In this document: in pieces, positions 10,811-21,783 of the stretch
Layout of the letters: every line of letters begins with the position of its first letter
Position numbering within the stretch: position 1 is the stretch's first letter
DNA from: Papilionanthe hookeriana x Papilionanthe teres
Lineage: Eukaryota > Streptophyta > Magnoliopsida > Asparagales > Orchidaceae
Length of the DNA stretch: 64,000 nt
Assembly (NCBI GenBank): GCA_022702705.1
Contig: CM040421.1
Coordinates: forward strand, 74,642,121-74,706,120
Reading direction: 5' to 3'
Position numbers and translations under genes: made by a program
The notes under the pieces: model-generated
Told to the model about the DNA's origin: nothing
The model's database searches: none
What the model saw: the letters and a program-made list of their open reading frames with translations, nothing else

Positions 10811-12569
10811 AGTCTTTTAGCATTTTAAATTTTAAATTTGGATTATCATTTTAATATGGAATTAAATATTATTGAAGTGATTAATTTAGGGATTCTTGAA
10901 TTAAAGAACAAATCTCTTCATAATAATATCCTTATTTTAATAATTCCAATTTTTCATTATTCTTCCAAATTTAATTAATTACTTAATTAAAGTTTATCGT
11001 AATTATTTTTAAATTGTTTAGTAGGTTTCTACCCTTTAATTATATAAATTTCAATCATCCAAATCAGGTTAAGATCAAATATTTTACTTTTTCATTTTAT
11101 TAAGCCTAAAGTTTTTAATTAAGGGTTAAAATTTTAATTACCATTTTGCCCTTCAAGCTTAATAATTTCATAACTCACTAAATTGAGCTTAAATGAATTT
11201 GAAATTTTTATGTGACTTCACTCATATGTCAATAAAGACATTAGAGAAGAAAATGTGCTTTTTCTGTATTTAATTTATTTATGTAATTATTTTTTGGTGG
11301 AATATAGGGATTTCCAAGGAAAATTTAATAATATGACCAAGGGAAAGTTTCTGTCCTTAAGACATTTATGAGACATTCCTAATGACCAGAGGACCACTTG
11401 GACCAATTTTGGTGATTTTTGGAATTATATTCCTTTTATTATAATTATTTTGAGTTCTGGAGTATTAATTAATTTAAAAATAAAATAATGGTTGAAAAAT
11501 GAATTTTAAATTTTTCAAAAATATCTCTAATATTAAGGAAATCAGAGAGCTAATTTTTACAATTTTCTGATTTTTCTTTGATTTATTAGAATTATTTTAG
11601 TGGAAATGCTAGAAAATACATTTTTTTAATTTAAAATTACCTTAGGGCTTTAAAATTTAATATCTCATCATAGAGACTTAAGAAAAATATGGGATTTGTT
11701 CCTAAGTGATTAAAATTTAAAATGTGACATTTTGGTGAATTTTATTATTTTTGTGATTTTTATTATTTTTTAATTATTAAAAATATTAAAATAATGCAAA
11801 AATCAACTTTTTTAGAAAATTGCAATTTTAATTTTCTTAAATTCCCCTGATATCAGAGAGGCTCGAAAACCAATTTGGTGAATTTTTGAAAAGTATTTTG
11901 AAAGTTATAAATTTTTTAAGTTAAATTTTGGCTAAATGGCTTAATCAACCCATTTGATAGGGCTAACCAAGTCCAACTGACTTCAAACTTTTATGGTGGG
12001 TTCCTCTGATCCTAAAGGTCAGTGAAGAATTGATTTCAAGTCAATTTGATGTATGATTAGCTCTAATTAATTAAAACTCCATTTTGGGTGTTTAAGCCAA
12101 TTAGGGTTACTACAAGTAAATTAACTCAAAACCTATTTTTCCTAGGGTCCTCTCGTCATAATAAACATCACCAAATTTTCCTAGAATTTATTTCTCAACA
12201 TGCTAATTATTGGAATTAAAATACTCAGAATAGTGACCTAGAATTGAAAAATCAATAACTCCTCAAAGGGATGGCCTCCGACTTTGGAAAATTCAGGGAA
12301 TGTTCCCAAATTCGGAGGCTTCAAAAGCCCTATGGTCTCATGCCATGGTGAATTGTATACATGCATGGAGAATTGCAAATGTGCAGAGAGTAAATAAATT
12401 ATTAAAAATCAAATACTCAATGAAATTAAATGATTTCTTTTCCACATTTTTCTTCTCTGTTCACTGAGCAAGAGGGTATTTTTATTTTATTTTTCTGATT
12501 TTCCTACATAAAGTTATGCATTTTTGAAGTTTAGGGAATTAAATAAATAGAAAAATAGCCTAATTTCCT

Positions 12570-12790
12570 ACTTATACACGCGGCGCCAGCTCAACCTAGG
12601 CATCTCCGAAGCTCCACGCGTCGTCTTCTGATTCGGTGCCGCCATCCGAATCAGCGCTCCAGGGCCCAGCGGTTCATGTTTCGTTGCTCCGTCCGGCGTG
12701 ATCCTGGCCGTCCGCTCGATACGCGGAATCCGACGGCTCCTGGTCATCGTCTACGACTGGTGTGAACCCGTGACCGTCAACCTTCTAACC
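12570..12790. other. GC-rich, CpG-rich island inside the T LTR
   Basis: This stretch stands out from AT-rich surroundings by many CpG dinucleotides, including GCGGCGCC and CCACGCGTCGTC. A shorter, decayed counterpart is seen in T3 at about 43735-43880, ending in the shared CAACTGGTGTAACCC-like block. In element sense it lies about 0.6-0.8 kb downstream of the proposed TATA box, so it would be in the R/U5 part of the transcript. No coding frame is visible. Its function is unknown. Confidence 0.6.
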
Positions 12791-13370
12791 CTAATTTCTC
12801 ACTCGATTCTCAATGGATTTTTGTGTTCTTATGCTCTATGGATTTGTCTTGAGGAGACGAGCACATCCATACAGTAAACATGTATTTAAATTGACTCAAA
12901 TTAAATAGAGAATCTCTGTAAGCTCGGGAAGAAGAGTGAGTCCATACCTTTGCTCAGAGAAGTGAAGCTTCGATCTGAGAGTTGTGTCACCTTCGCTTGG
13001 GTCCAAGCAAGCTCCAGATGAAGTCCCTTGGCCTGGTGAATTGTCTAGGTAAGATTTCGACCATGCCCGATCACAAAGCTTGGAGACTGGAAGCAATGGC
13101 TGGCCTGGTGAGGGGGCTTTTGCTGGTAAACTTCCTATCTTGGTCTGGTGAAGGTGTAGGACCAATCAATTTGGGGATTGGTCCACTGTGAAGAAGTGTC
13201 CTGGTTTTTATCTTCGAAATTTGAACTCGAAATTGAGCTCAGTCGGAGGGAATTGAGGCTGGAATCCAGTGGGAATCAAATGCTCTATGTGTGGAGAGTG
13301 GTCCGGAATGATTTTGGAGAGTTTCCTTAAGGTTGGTTCAGCACCTCTTCCATGGCCGAGAGAGGTGGTG

Positions 13371-13378
13371 TTTAAATA
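13371..13378 (-). promoter_or_regulatory. Putative TATA box of the T LTR
   Basis: In element sense the sequence is CTCCTATTTAAACACCACC. The same arrangement, CCTATTTAAGCATCACC, occurs in T3 at 44473-44480, followed in both by a CTCTC run and a pyrimidine-rich stretch. Conservation between two diverged copies supports a core promoter. It would divide the LTR into a U3 of roughly 2.3 kb and an R-U5 of roughly 5 kb. Confidence 0.5.
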
Positions 13379-13949
13379 GGAGAGGCTGGAGGGCCTCCCA
13401 GGGGAGTTAGGGACTGGGATCAACTGCTCTTGGCAAGGGAAGAACAGCTGCAATGGCCACTGGGCATGGGGCAACTCAGCAAGGTGGAATTTCAATGCTT
13501 GGCTCCTTCCCATGTCTCGGCCATGGCGTTTTCCGGCGGCCCAGGTGGCTGGCTGGCAGGCATGGGTCACCCTCAGGGTCAGGAGGTCCAGGGCTTGAAG
13601 TTGGTGAAGGAAATTGGGCTTGGACATGCGTAAAGTGTTTGAATCAAAGTAGAATGGGGTAAGGGTATATTTTGGCTAAATTTGGTCAAATGCATGGATT
13701 GGGCTAGGTGCACCTTCCCATGGCTAGTTTGGGCTGAAGATAAAGTGGTTTAGGTCAGCTTAATTAGTGGGGAAGGGTCACCATCCAAGTACAATTAAGT
13801 CTAAGCATGGTTTAGTGGAGTCATGGAGGTGACTAATCCCCCTTAAGGGAATATGGAAAGGGCCTCCTCCTCTTGCCATCTTGGGTATAGTGAGGTGGAA
13901 AGTAGATTCCATGGCTCTCATGGCTCCCATGTGGCTCATGCATGGCTTC

Positions 13950-15250
13950 ATGGCTCCATTTGGCTTGGGAAAAAGTTAAGTCAACATTCATGGAGAAGGA
14001 TTTTGTGAATTTTGGCATTTAGGGGTGATTTGGCATGAGGCCTGATTTGGAATCATTTGATGATGGGATTGGGACTTAGGGAATGACTTTGATTAAATGG
14101 ATGGCAAATGAAAATGTTATATGGGCTTTGGGGTAGATTTTGGGCTCTTTAAAATGGTTTTAGATGGGCTTTTAAAATGGCTTAGGGAAGTGGGCTTTTG
14201 GGTGAAAATTTTGTGAAGGACCATGTCAAATAAACGTTGCAATTGGTTTAGGGATGTTTCATGAATGGTTTGGATTCAATTTGGTGTGATTTGGAATTGA
14301 ATTGGTTTGAATTTGGGTTCATTTGGTAAGTGGGCCAATGTAGGTCAAATTGGGCTAACTTGGGCCAATGTTGGGCTAGGGTTGAAATTGATGTAAAATT
14401 AATGTTGGAAAATGTTTATGGGAATGTTTCAAAGAGGTTTTGACTTTGGTTGGGTTTTGATTTTGGGATTTGGGCTCATTTGGGTTAGGTTTGGGCTTAA
14501 GTCAAAATTCAGCTTTTTGGCTTTGGGTTGAATTTGAGTGGGGTTTGGGTCTAAATTTTGGGCAAATCATGTTAGTGTTTTGTTTGTGGGGATGTTAGGG
14601 AAGGTTTAGAAAAGATTTGGGGTTAATTGGAGTTGAATTGGGTGAGTTTGAGCTAAGTTTGGGTCATGGGTCCAAAGTGGGCTTTAAGGTCAAAAGTGAA
14701 ATTGAATTCAAATGTCAATCAAATTGGACTTGAAATTGGTCTAAATTGGTGTTGGGGATGTTGAATTGAAGTTTAGAATTGAATTGGACCAGAATTTGGG
14801 TCAATTGGGTAGGTTTGGTTTGACATTGGGTTCACTTTGGGTTAAAAATGGTCAAATTGGGGATTTTGACAAAAATGGGGTAAATTGACAAAATTGGCCC
14901 ATGGTGTAGTTAGACAAAATGAAATTGGGAGTATTTGGGATTTTCTGGAATATTCTAGGAATTTTCTGAATTTTTGGATTTTTTGGCTAAGAGGGGCATT
15001 TTGGGTATTTGGAGGGTATTGGGAGGTATTTTTGGAATTTTGGTATTTTTGGCTATGGATGATCAATTTGAGTGATGTGGGAATGTTTGGGATTGGTTTT
15101 GAGAAATTTTGGGTGATTTGGAGATTTTGGAAAATTTGGGTAATTTCAAGGGTTTTGGGTAGGCTAGGCGGGTGTAGGGTCCCCGGGGTCAAAAATTAAA
15201 AATTTGGAAAATTGAAGATTGGGTAAATGTAAGTGGAATGAAATCATTTT
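13950..15250. other. G/T-rich strand-asymmetric block in the U3 of the T LTR
   Basis: The plus strand is strongly depleted in C and built from variants of TTTGGGTT, TTGGGCTT and AATTTGGG. T3 carries an equivalent block at about 44560-45800. The open frames seen on both strands here (for example 14842-15192) come from this composition and are not genes. It could act as a C/A-rich transcribed or promoter-proximal region in element sense. Confidence 0.6.
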
Positions 15251-15764
15251 GGTTGAGCCATGAAGCCATGTTAAGCCTATATGAGCCATGAGAGGACTCA
15301 TTTGAGGCATTCACTATGTTGTTCATAACCCTCTTAGCCAAGGGCTTAGGGGTTAAAGACCATCCATGTGAATCTCCTTCATGAGTCAGGAGGTCAAGTT
15401 AGGTATGGGTGTGAGTTTAGGAGGTGTGTGAAAGTGTAGTGTATAAGTATAGTGTGTGTGTAGGTCAGCCTTCACCAGACCAGGCCACCCAGGGCAGTCC
15501 TAAGGCCAAAGAGTCCTATAGGAACTCATCCTTTAAACTTCCACATTTGATTTCAACCCTCTAGGTGATTAGGGGTCTACAGTCAAGTTTGTGGAGTTTG
15601 CGGGGAGTTAAGAAGTGGTTTGAATTTCTAAGTGGTGGGTCCCAATTCTAATCCTCTAGGATAGTCAAAGGAAAAGCCTAAGGCTAGATCCTAAGTACTA
15701 AAAAAAAGAAGAGAAGACCTCATCAAAAATGAGGTCAACACTTAGCAGACCTGTGTTAAATTGA

Positions 15765-15808
15765 GCACTGGCGGCTCAGCGCCGACTAGTTGGTGCTTAG
15801 GCGTCGGA
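15765..15808 (+). promoter_or_regulatory. GCGC-palindrome cluster upstream of the first env-position ORF
   Basis: CTGGCGGCTCAGCGCCG is followed by GGTGCTTAGGCGTCGG: two copies of the degenerate GGCGCTTAGCGCC-type palindrome that is otherwise found in the LTRs. It lies about 110 bases upstream of a TATA-like box and about 200 bases upstream of the ATG at 16009. Confidence 0.5.
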
Positions 15809-15921
15809 GTTATAAAAAACGTGAAAAATGATATTCTAGAAGCCTAGATCGTGGGGGAGTAGCTTTGGAAGTTATTTTGGAGTTTTAAAACTTCTTGGGG
15901 TAGATTTAGCACTTCCCAAAT

Positions 15922-15931
15922 CTATAAAAAG
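15922..15931 (+). promoter_or_regulatory. TATA-like box before the env-position ORF of C
   Basis: CTATAAAAAG matches a plant TATA box well and lies about 80 bases before the ATG at 16009, between the GCGC-palindrome cluster and the ORF. It may drive a separate transcript for the ORF. This is an inference from layout only. Confidence 0.4.
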
Positions 15932-16008
15932 GACCTGGTTTAAGAGAAACACTTGCCCCGAGTCCTATTTTCATTTCCGAGTCTTAAGAAGAGATTTTTG
16001 AGTGCATC

Positions 16009-16413
16009 ATGTCTTCCTATGAGAATGAGATGAAGAAGAAGCAAGATTATGACAAAAGTAAGTTCATTAGTAATAGTGCTAAATAATTATTCAATGGATA
16101 TCTCGATGTTAGTATTCAAGGTATTGCAGAAATGATTGCAAATATTGAAGCCCGAGTGACTTCAATGGAAGCAAAGATCAATGAAACTAACTTACAGTTG
16201 GAGCACATGGGATGGCAACTCAAGATGCAATTCAGTCATTCAAGGTACGTGGAAGAAGCGGATAAGGTGATGTTTGTGAAGAACAAATGGATTGAAGAAG
16301 AAGATGTAAGAATGAACAATTATCGCCCGTTCTATCAAATTTATATTCCAGAAGGGTCAAATGAGAATAATAGTGGCCCTGGATATAATCCGCATAATGG
16401 AGAATGGAATTAA
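16009..16413 (+). pseudogene. Shortened env-position protein of element C, first copy
   Basis: A single frame of 135 codons starts MSSYENEMKKKQDYDKSKFI, has a TAA at 16084-16086, and continues as a coiled-coil-like stretch (IANIEARVTSMEAKINETN) ending in FYQIYIPEG. Its start resembles the second copy around the DSDKFVS block, and its end resembles the second copy's HPFYIPYVPS block. It therefore looks like the same gene with the central domain deleted. The ATG follows a TATA-like box. Athila env-like proteins have been proposed to be envelope-related. I see no clear signal peptide or membrane segment here. Confidence 0.6.
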
Positions 16414-16811
16414 GAGTGCTTTGTTCTTATTTGTTTAGTGTTCTTATGTGTTATGTTTAGTGTTCTTGTGTGTTATGTTTGGTGTGTTTAGTGTTTATAT
16501 TTAAGTATTAACTATGCCTGATGATGTGATGGTGACATCCTAGAGATGTATACTTACCAGTTTGAGATTAAAGCCTCTTGTATTTAGAGAATGTCATCCT
16601 TTATGTGTGGATAAAAATTTTAGAATTTTATTAAGTGTTATGTTTGTTTTAATATAAGTTTGTGTTTTTGTGAAATTTGTCTGGAATCAATGGATATTAA
16701 ATTTTGATTTGGAATATTGGAAGATTTATGTGGGGCGAAATAATTATTATGGAGTAATTAAGGGTGATTAACCAAGATATTTAGTGCATATACCTTAGTT
16801 GTGAAAATCTA

Positions 16812-16905
16812 GGTATTGGCAGCTAAGCACCAAAGTGACGGCGCTTAAGCGCCATATTTCGCGGCTAAGCACTGAGGGGTTCGCGCTTAGGCGCTAGTTC
16901 GCAAA
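16812..16905 (+). promoter_or_regulatory. GCGC-palindrome cluster upstream of the second env-position ORF
   Basis: Four degenerate palindromes occur in about 90 bases: GGCAGCTAAGCACC, GGCGCTTAAGCGCC (perfect), CGCGGCTAAGCACTG and CGCGCTTAGGCGC. This is the same motif family and spacing as in the LTRs. It stands about 370 bases before the ATG at 17276. Confidence 0.55.
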
Positions 16906-17275
16906 AATTGGTTCCCAACAGTTAAAAACCCAAAAATTGTCATTTTTATACCGCCCCATTGTCTTCAACCTTTGGGGTATCACGAAAGAGGAGCCTAGGG
17001 CATCATATTGTGGATCATTTAAGAGCCGATCTCAACAAAAATTGTTACATTTGGATTCCTTGAGGTAAGAACACTACTCCTAAGTAAAAAAAATTGATTT
17101 TCACCATGTATTTTGAGTACATTTTGGAAAATCTTAAAATCACTATTCATGGTGAAAATTTAAGGAAAAACTTGAGAAATTGCTTGGATTTATTGAAAAT
17201 ACTTTTGAAAGATATTTTAGCAAGTTTAGTTTGATTTTGAAATTTATGGTGAATTTTTTTCGTGAATTTTTAGAG

Positions 17276-18424
17276 ATGGCTCCAAAGTCAAAGTGTGCAT
17301 GAGAAAAGACAAGATTTGATTCTGACAAATTTGTTAGTATGAGTTCTGAGGAATGATATGTCGATGCATTGCAGTTACGTAAGTTGATTCCTGAGTGTGT
17401 GTTTAGTAAACCAGGAGAGGTGATTGAAGATATGATTGCTTGAAGGAATTGGGAGAATTACTGTTGCTTCTCCGTTGTTGCTGTTGTTTCTGTGGTTTAA
17501 GAATTTTATGCAAATTTGCCTGCTACAGAAGAGAATCAAGTGATGGTTAAGAGGCATGAAGTCAACTTTTCTTCTTGGGCAATCAATACTTTTTATGGAC
17601 TACCTCCTGACATGTTATGTTTTTATTCTAACTATCTTCCTACGGAAGGAGAATTAGATGAGATCATGGAATTTCTGACTGATGGAAGAGGATTATGGAT
17701 AAGAACTAATGATAGAAGAGTGAACTTTCCTACTTCCAATTTGAATGCCATTTCTAAGGCATGGCATTATTTTATCTCATCTAACTTGTTACCTTCGAGT
17801 CATACTAGTGAAGTAACGAGAGAAAGAGATGTGTTGAACCATTGTATTCAGCAAGGGAAGCCTATTGACATTGGAGGTATAATTTATGATTATGTTTTGA
17901 ACTGTGCTAGATCAAACACTACTGCAAGTATGGAATTTCCTTCCTTGCTTCATTCATTATGTAAACGATCTGGAGTGAAGTTTGAAACCTGAGAAGAGGT
18001 ACTTCAGCCATTGAGACCAATTACCAGTGTAAACGTTGGTGCTTACGCTGTACATTCAGAGTTTGGTTGGAGAGGAGGATTTGGTAGAGCTTCTACTGCT
18101 TCTACTTCTGCTGCATCTACTTCTCATGCTTCTACTTCACGTGCTTCATTATCTACTGATTCATAGACTGGTTTATTAAGAATAATTTTGAAAAAAGTGA
18201 GTCTTACTTGAGAGCTTCTGAAAGACATGGATCGTAAGATGGATAATGTAGAAAGATATATTGTGAAACAAGATGAGTATGAGGAGAGTTATCAGCAATA
18301 TTTGGATAGAGCGATTAGAGGTGATCGAGTCTTTGAGATGCCCCCTCATCCATTCTACATACCTTATGTGCCATCTAGGGATTGGAACGAGCAGGATGAT
18401 GATGATGATGAGGATGATGAGTAG
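17276..18424 (+). pseudogene. Env-position protein with plant-transposon domain, element C, second copy
   Basis: One continuous frame of 383 codons begins MAPKSKCA and is closed only by in-frame stops (17300, 17354, 17441, 17498, 17990 and two more before 18227). I found no frameshift. Residues of about 70-235 match the family annotated as putative plant transposon protein: VKRHEVNFSSWAINTFYGLP, FPTSNLNAISKAWHYFISSN, and LNHCIQQGKPIDIGGIIYD. A Ser/Thr/Ala-rich segment follows, then a coiled-coil-like stretch and an acidic tail of Asp/Glu. The position between pol and the 3' LTR is that of the Athila env-like ORF. Its function is unknown. Confidence 0.75.
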
Positions 18425-19950
18425 CTTAGTGTTATTTGTTTTCGTTGTGGTGTTGTTTTTGATTTATGTGTGTTTTGTTTAGTATTTAGTTTGATCATTG
18501 TGTTGTGATATGAACCTTGATTGTATGTAAAATTGTAGTTTGTATTATTTTTCTGTTATGCATATTCAGATGTATTGTTGTTGTTGTATTGATGTTTTAT
18601 ATGTTGCTTTGTGGTAGTGATGTGTAATAGTAAATGTTTTAATGTGTATATTATGTCAGAGTTTTTAGTAGTGTGTACTATAATTCAAAAACTATTAGGA
18701 GATTATAAACCACTATTGTGAACTTCTACTTAGGAAACTACATGTTTAAAATTTTCAAATTTCACTATCATCTATTATCTGTATCAGTGTGTTATTTTAG
18801 TTGGTGTGTATTTGCTTTGAAAACCTCCACTACTATAGATGTCGTTTTGAAATTTTTACTTTTCTATGTATAAAAAAATTGTTTTGAAAAACTAAATTTG
18901 ATTTCATTTTACTCCTGTTATTTAAATTGTTATACTTGCATATTAGGATATTAAAAATTCCTGCAAGCATGATATGTCAGTTTTTGATTTCTCACCATTT
19001 ATCATTTTTTATGCTTAAATGTTTTATCTTAACTAAAAATTAATGTTTTGGGGGAGATTTTAAAAAACAAAGATTTTCAAAAACCTAAAATTTTATTTGA
19101 TTCTCAAGAATGCTTAAAAATAAATCTTATTTTTGATTGAGAACAATTATCTACATGAAGTTATATTAGAGGAAAAAAAATTTTGAATATAGAAATGAAT
19201 AAAAGAATTTAGTTAAAATTTATAGTAATCATGAAAAACTTAAAGTTAAAATTTTCTTAATGAAGAGGTGTTAAATAAAGTTAAACTATCTTTAGTAAGA
19301 AGTTTTGTATTTTTGGATAAATAAAAGATTTGACTTTTATTCTTTAAAGCTTAAATTTCTTTTATTAAAGAGTAATTTTCAAATATTATTATTATGATTT
19401 TTAAGTGAAAGATATATATCTGACATTTATTTTAAATGGAAGGGTGGAATTCAAAATCATTAAAGGCCTATCCAGATATAATAATCATTAACTTGTTAAA
19501 AAAAAGAAAAAAAAAATGAAGTAAAAAGTAAAAAATAGTATATGAAAAGGGAGGAGAAGCTTGAGGATTTAAGGGCCTAATCAAAAATTGGTTTCATACC
19601 TAAAGTTTAAGATATAAGTTCAAAGAAAATCTAAAGCTTAAGGTTATAATATAGTAAGTAAAATTATTTTCAAATAAAGATTTTTAAGTGAGAAAAATAA
19701 GTGTTTGAGTCCTATATTTTGAAGAATCTATAAATATCTATGAATTAGATATAAACTTATATTTGTCATTTTCCTTTACTTAAGAACTTTCTTAACTTTA
19801 AGTTGGCTTTAATTACTGAAATTTTTTCTAAATTGGACTATTCCATTTCTAGAACAAAATTTTGTTATCTTCCTAAGAAACTCATTACATAATTTGCATG
19901 CTAAAATGTTCTATGAGATTAATTGTCAGTTAAAGACAAGTAACATTTTA
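18425..19950 (+). other. Untranslated region between env-position gene and PPT of element C
   Basis: This is AT-rich with no supported coding frame. Its distal part is recognisably the same as the region next to the PPT in element B on the other strand: GGAGAAGCTTGAGGATT near 19552 corresponds to 32230-32250. It is therefore a conserved 3' untranslated segment of these elements and not unrelated DNA. Confidence 0.6.
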
Positions 19951-19964
19951 TGTTTGGGGGATTT
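19951..19964 (+). promoter_or_regulatory. Polypurine tract of element C
   Basis: TGTTTGGGGGATTT lies directly before the LTR start TGATACACC. A G-rich tract in this position primes plus-strand DNA synthesis. It fixes the plus orientation of C. Confidence 0.7.
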
Positions 19965-21783
19965 TGATACACCTAAAATATCTAGTATTGTTATGCCCAT
20001 TTTTATACCTATTTTTAATGATATTGCACTTTAATGGAAGGTATTTTGTGTTTTTCTTGCAGATATGATGAAAATGGATGTCATAATGAAAGGAGCAAAA
20101 TTGGATCAAATTTGGAGCAAAAAAAGATTAAAAATGAAAATTTGGGTACTGGCGGCTAAGCGCCGCTGGGCCGGGGCTTAGCCGCCACAATTAAAAATCA
20201 AAATTCAAATGAATTTGGCACCAATTTCAAAGGGAATGAGATGCAACTCTTGGTGGTAACTTCCATAACTCCCTTTGGGCCGCAAGTTTGAATGAAGGGG
20301 TGCATTCTTTGGTGGATACATTGAATCTGAACACATCTGAAGAGACACCAAGGCACTTTTTGGTTTACTATTTAAAGAGAGTCTAAGGAAAAATTAAGGA
20401 GCTCTTCCTTTGCATTTTGAAGGGCTCTTTCTTTCTTTCTCTCTCCCACTTGCATTTTGAAGAAAGTTTTTACATTATTTTTTTTTTAATTTGCGAGAGT
20501 TTTTATTAAGAGTAGGAGTAGAGAGTAGAAAGGAGAAAAGGGTTGGGGTGAAGTCTTCTTCTTCCCACTTCTTCTCTTTCTTTCAGTATAGTTTTTATTG
20601 AAGTCCGAAGTTATTCTGAGTCATCAGAGTTGGGATATCCGCTTTGAGGAGTAGTTTAATGAAGAGTTAAAGTTTCAGAGGAACTTCCTGAGTCTTGTGC
20701 AGAGAATTTTCAGATAAGTGTTTACTTTATTCTTAAATTTTTTTTAATTAAGACTTGTTTTTGTTTGTTGTTTTCATATGGTTTTTAATTTCGAATCAAT
20801 GTGTTCTTGTATTTTCTCAATGCATTCTGAGTAGTTTACTTTATCTTTTTCTTTCTTAAATGGAGAAGTAATTAATTTATGGAGAATTGTTGTGGAAAGT
20901 ATAAGTGTTTAAAAGTTGGAAGAAGTTGTGAAGATTGATTAAGAAAACTTTGTTTACTTCTTAATTTGGCTTGTTAAGTTGTAGAATTTCTTGAGATTAT
21001 GTAAGATCTAATGCAGTATTGTCTCATAAAAGTTACTAAGAATCACATGCACTTATATGTGTGAGAATTGTAGTCCATATAATTGAATGTAATATTAGAA
21101 GATAATTTTATGGAAGGGAGTAAAATTAGAGGATATTAGAGTGACAGGCTAAAACCCCCTAATTTGGTTTGAAGTTTTGAGTTTTGTTATGAGAAGTTAG
21201 CCCCCAGTTGGTGGGAATCGAGGGAACTCTAGAGTGAGAGACTTGTATCTTCCCTGCCTAACCATGTTCAAAATGATAAAAATTTCAAATTAACATATGT
21301 TCTTTATAGAACCAAGTAAGGGTAAAGAACACATTTTCTTCTATCTTTCACAACAAATTTAAATACTTCCACAACAATACTTTAATAATTATCACTACTT
21401 CATAAAAGAAAAGAAAAAGATATTCTAGTTAATAGTGTTTTACATAGAATGTTATTAGTTATTATAATTTTATTTTCCTGCTTAACATTTTTTTAAGAAA
21501 ATTTCAAAAGACAAATCAACTTTCAAAACTTTTCAAAATCAAGACATACTTTCAAACACCATAAAAAAAAGTAAAAAGATAATTTTTCTGATTCCTTTAA
21601 AGATTTTCAAATTTTCCCTATGGTTTCGATATCTCGGGGCTTAGTCAGAAAGTCCTATATTACTTGATAGTATACTTGCATAGTTTCCCATATTATAAAT
21701 TCATAATTTTCATATCTAAATCATCAACTCATATATTTCGTGTGGAGTCAAGTTTTTGGCGCACATATATTTATCGGGGATCA
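19965..21783 (+). repeat. 3' LTR of element C (LTR type II, 1819 bases)
   Basis: It starts TGATACACC after the PPT and ends GGGGATCA, giving TGAT...ATCA termini. A GCGC-palindrome cluster at 20150-20188 and a TATTTAAA box at 20369-20376 lie in U3. It resembles LTR E (55084-56825) more than the LTRs of A, B and D. A PBS-like block, GTCAAGTTTTTGGCGC, sits at 21747-21762, inside the end. The next base, 21784, is minus-strand integrase-distal sequence of element A. Confidence 0.8.
20369..20376 (+). promoter_or_regulatory. Putative TATA box of LTR C
   Basis: TATTTAAA is followed by GAGAGTCTAAGG. It lies about 400 bases into the LTR, at the same place as the TATA-like boxes in LTRs A, B, D and E, and downstream of the GCGC cluster. 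Confidence 0.5.

Larger units (their letters stand above)
1..15740 (-). mobile_element. Element T: Tat/Ogre-like Ty3/gypsy retrotransposon, 3' end outside window
   Basis: Read on the minus strand from high to low coordinates, the order is LTR (15740-8259), PBS (8253-8236), leader, an extra ORF, gag, protease, RT, RNase H, a second archaeal-type RNase H, and integrase running off the left edge. The second RNase H, the extra ORF before gag and the CGACTCCGCTGG-type PBS are hallmarks of the Tat/Ogre lineage as I know it. Every coding module has stops or frameshifts, so the copy is a fossil. The 3' LTR would lie left of base 1. The right end abuts Athila-like sequence at 15741, so T probably inserted into element C. 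Confidence 0.85.
8259..15740 (-). repeat. 5' LTR of element T (about 7.5 kb)
   Basis: The inner end is TGTCGGC at 8259 (GCCGACA-3' in element sense), next to the PBS. The outer end is placed at GGTCAACA-15740 because homology to the T3 LTR fragment (41795-46284) runs through the shared block around 15645-15735 and stops there, giving TGTTG...CGACA termini. A second set of homologous copies (40102-41776 and 29053-30023, opposite strand) supports the inner part. No retrotransposon protein lies inside. The length is extreme for an LTR but within what large Tat/Ogre elements reach. The outer boundary could be wrong by some tens of bases. Confidence 0.7.
15741..21783 (+). mobile_element. Element C: Athila-like Ty3/gypsy element, 3' part only
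   Basis: On the plus strand this contains two env-position genes (16009-16413 and 17276-18424), a long untranslated stretch, a PPT and a 3' LTR (19965-21783). Gag and pol are missing. They would lie left of T, outside the window, if T inserted here at 15740/15741. The gene arrangement (an ORF with a plant-transposon domain between pol and the 3' LTR) is typical of Athila/Calypso-type elements. Confidence 0.75.

Noticed and set aside
12896..13662. Several open frames of 60-140 codons on both strands around the T LTR promoter
   Set aside because: They overlap each other in different frames, have no recognisable motif and lie inside an LTR whose homologue T3 does not keep them open.
14842..15199. 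Overlapping plus and minus frames of 104 and 116 codons
   Set aside because: They result from the C-poor, G/T-rich composition, which removes stops. The predicted proteins are low complexity (Ile/Pro/Ser/Gln or Trp/Phe/Gly rich).
17516..18424. Plant-transposon-domain ORF as a host gene
   Set aside because: It lies between element sequences with the PPT and LTR of C downstream, carries seven in-frame stops and has no intron structure.
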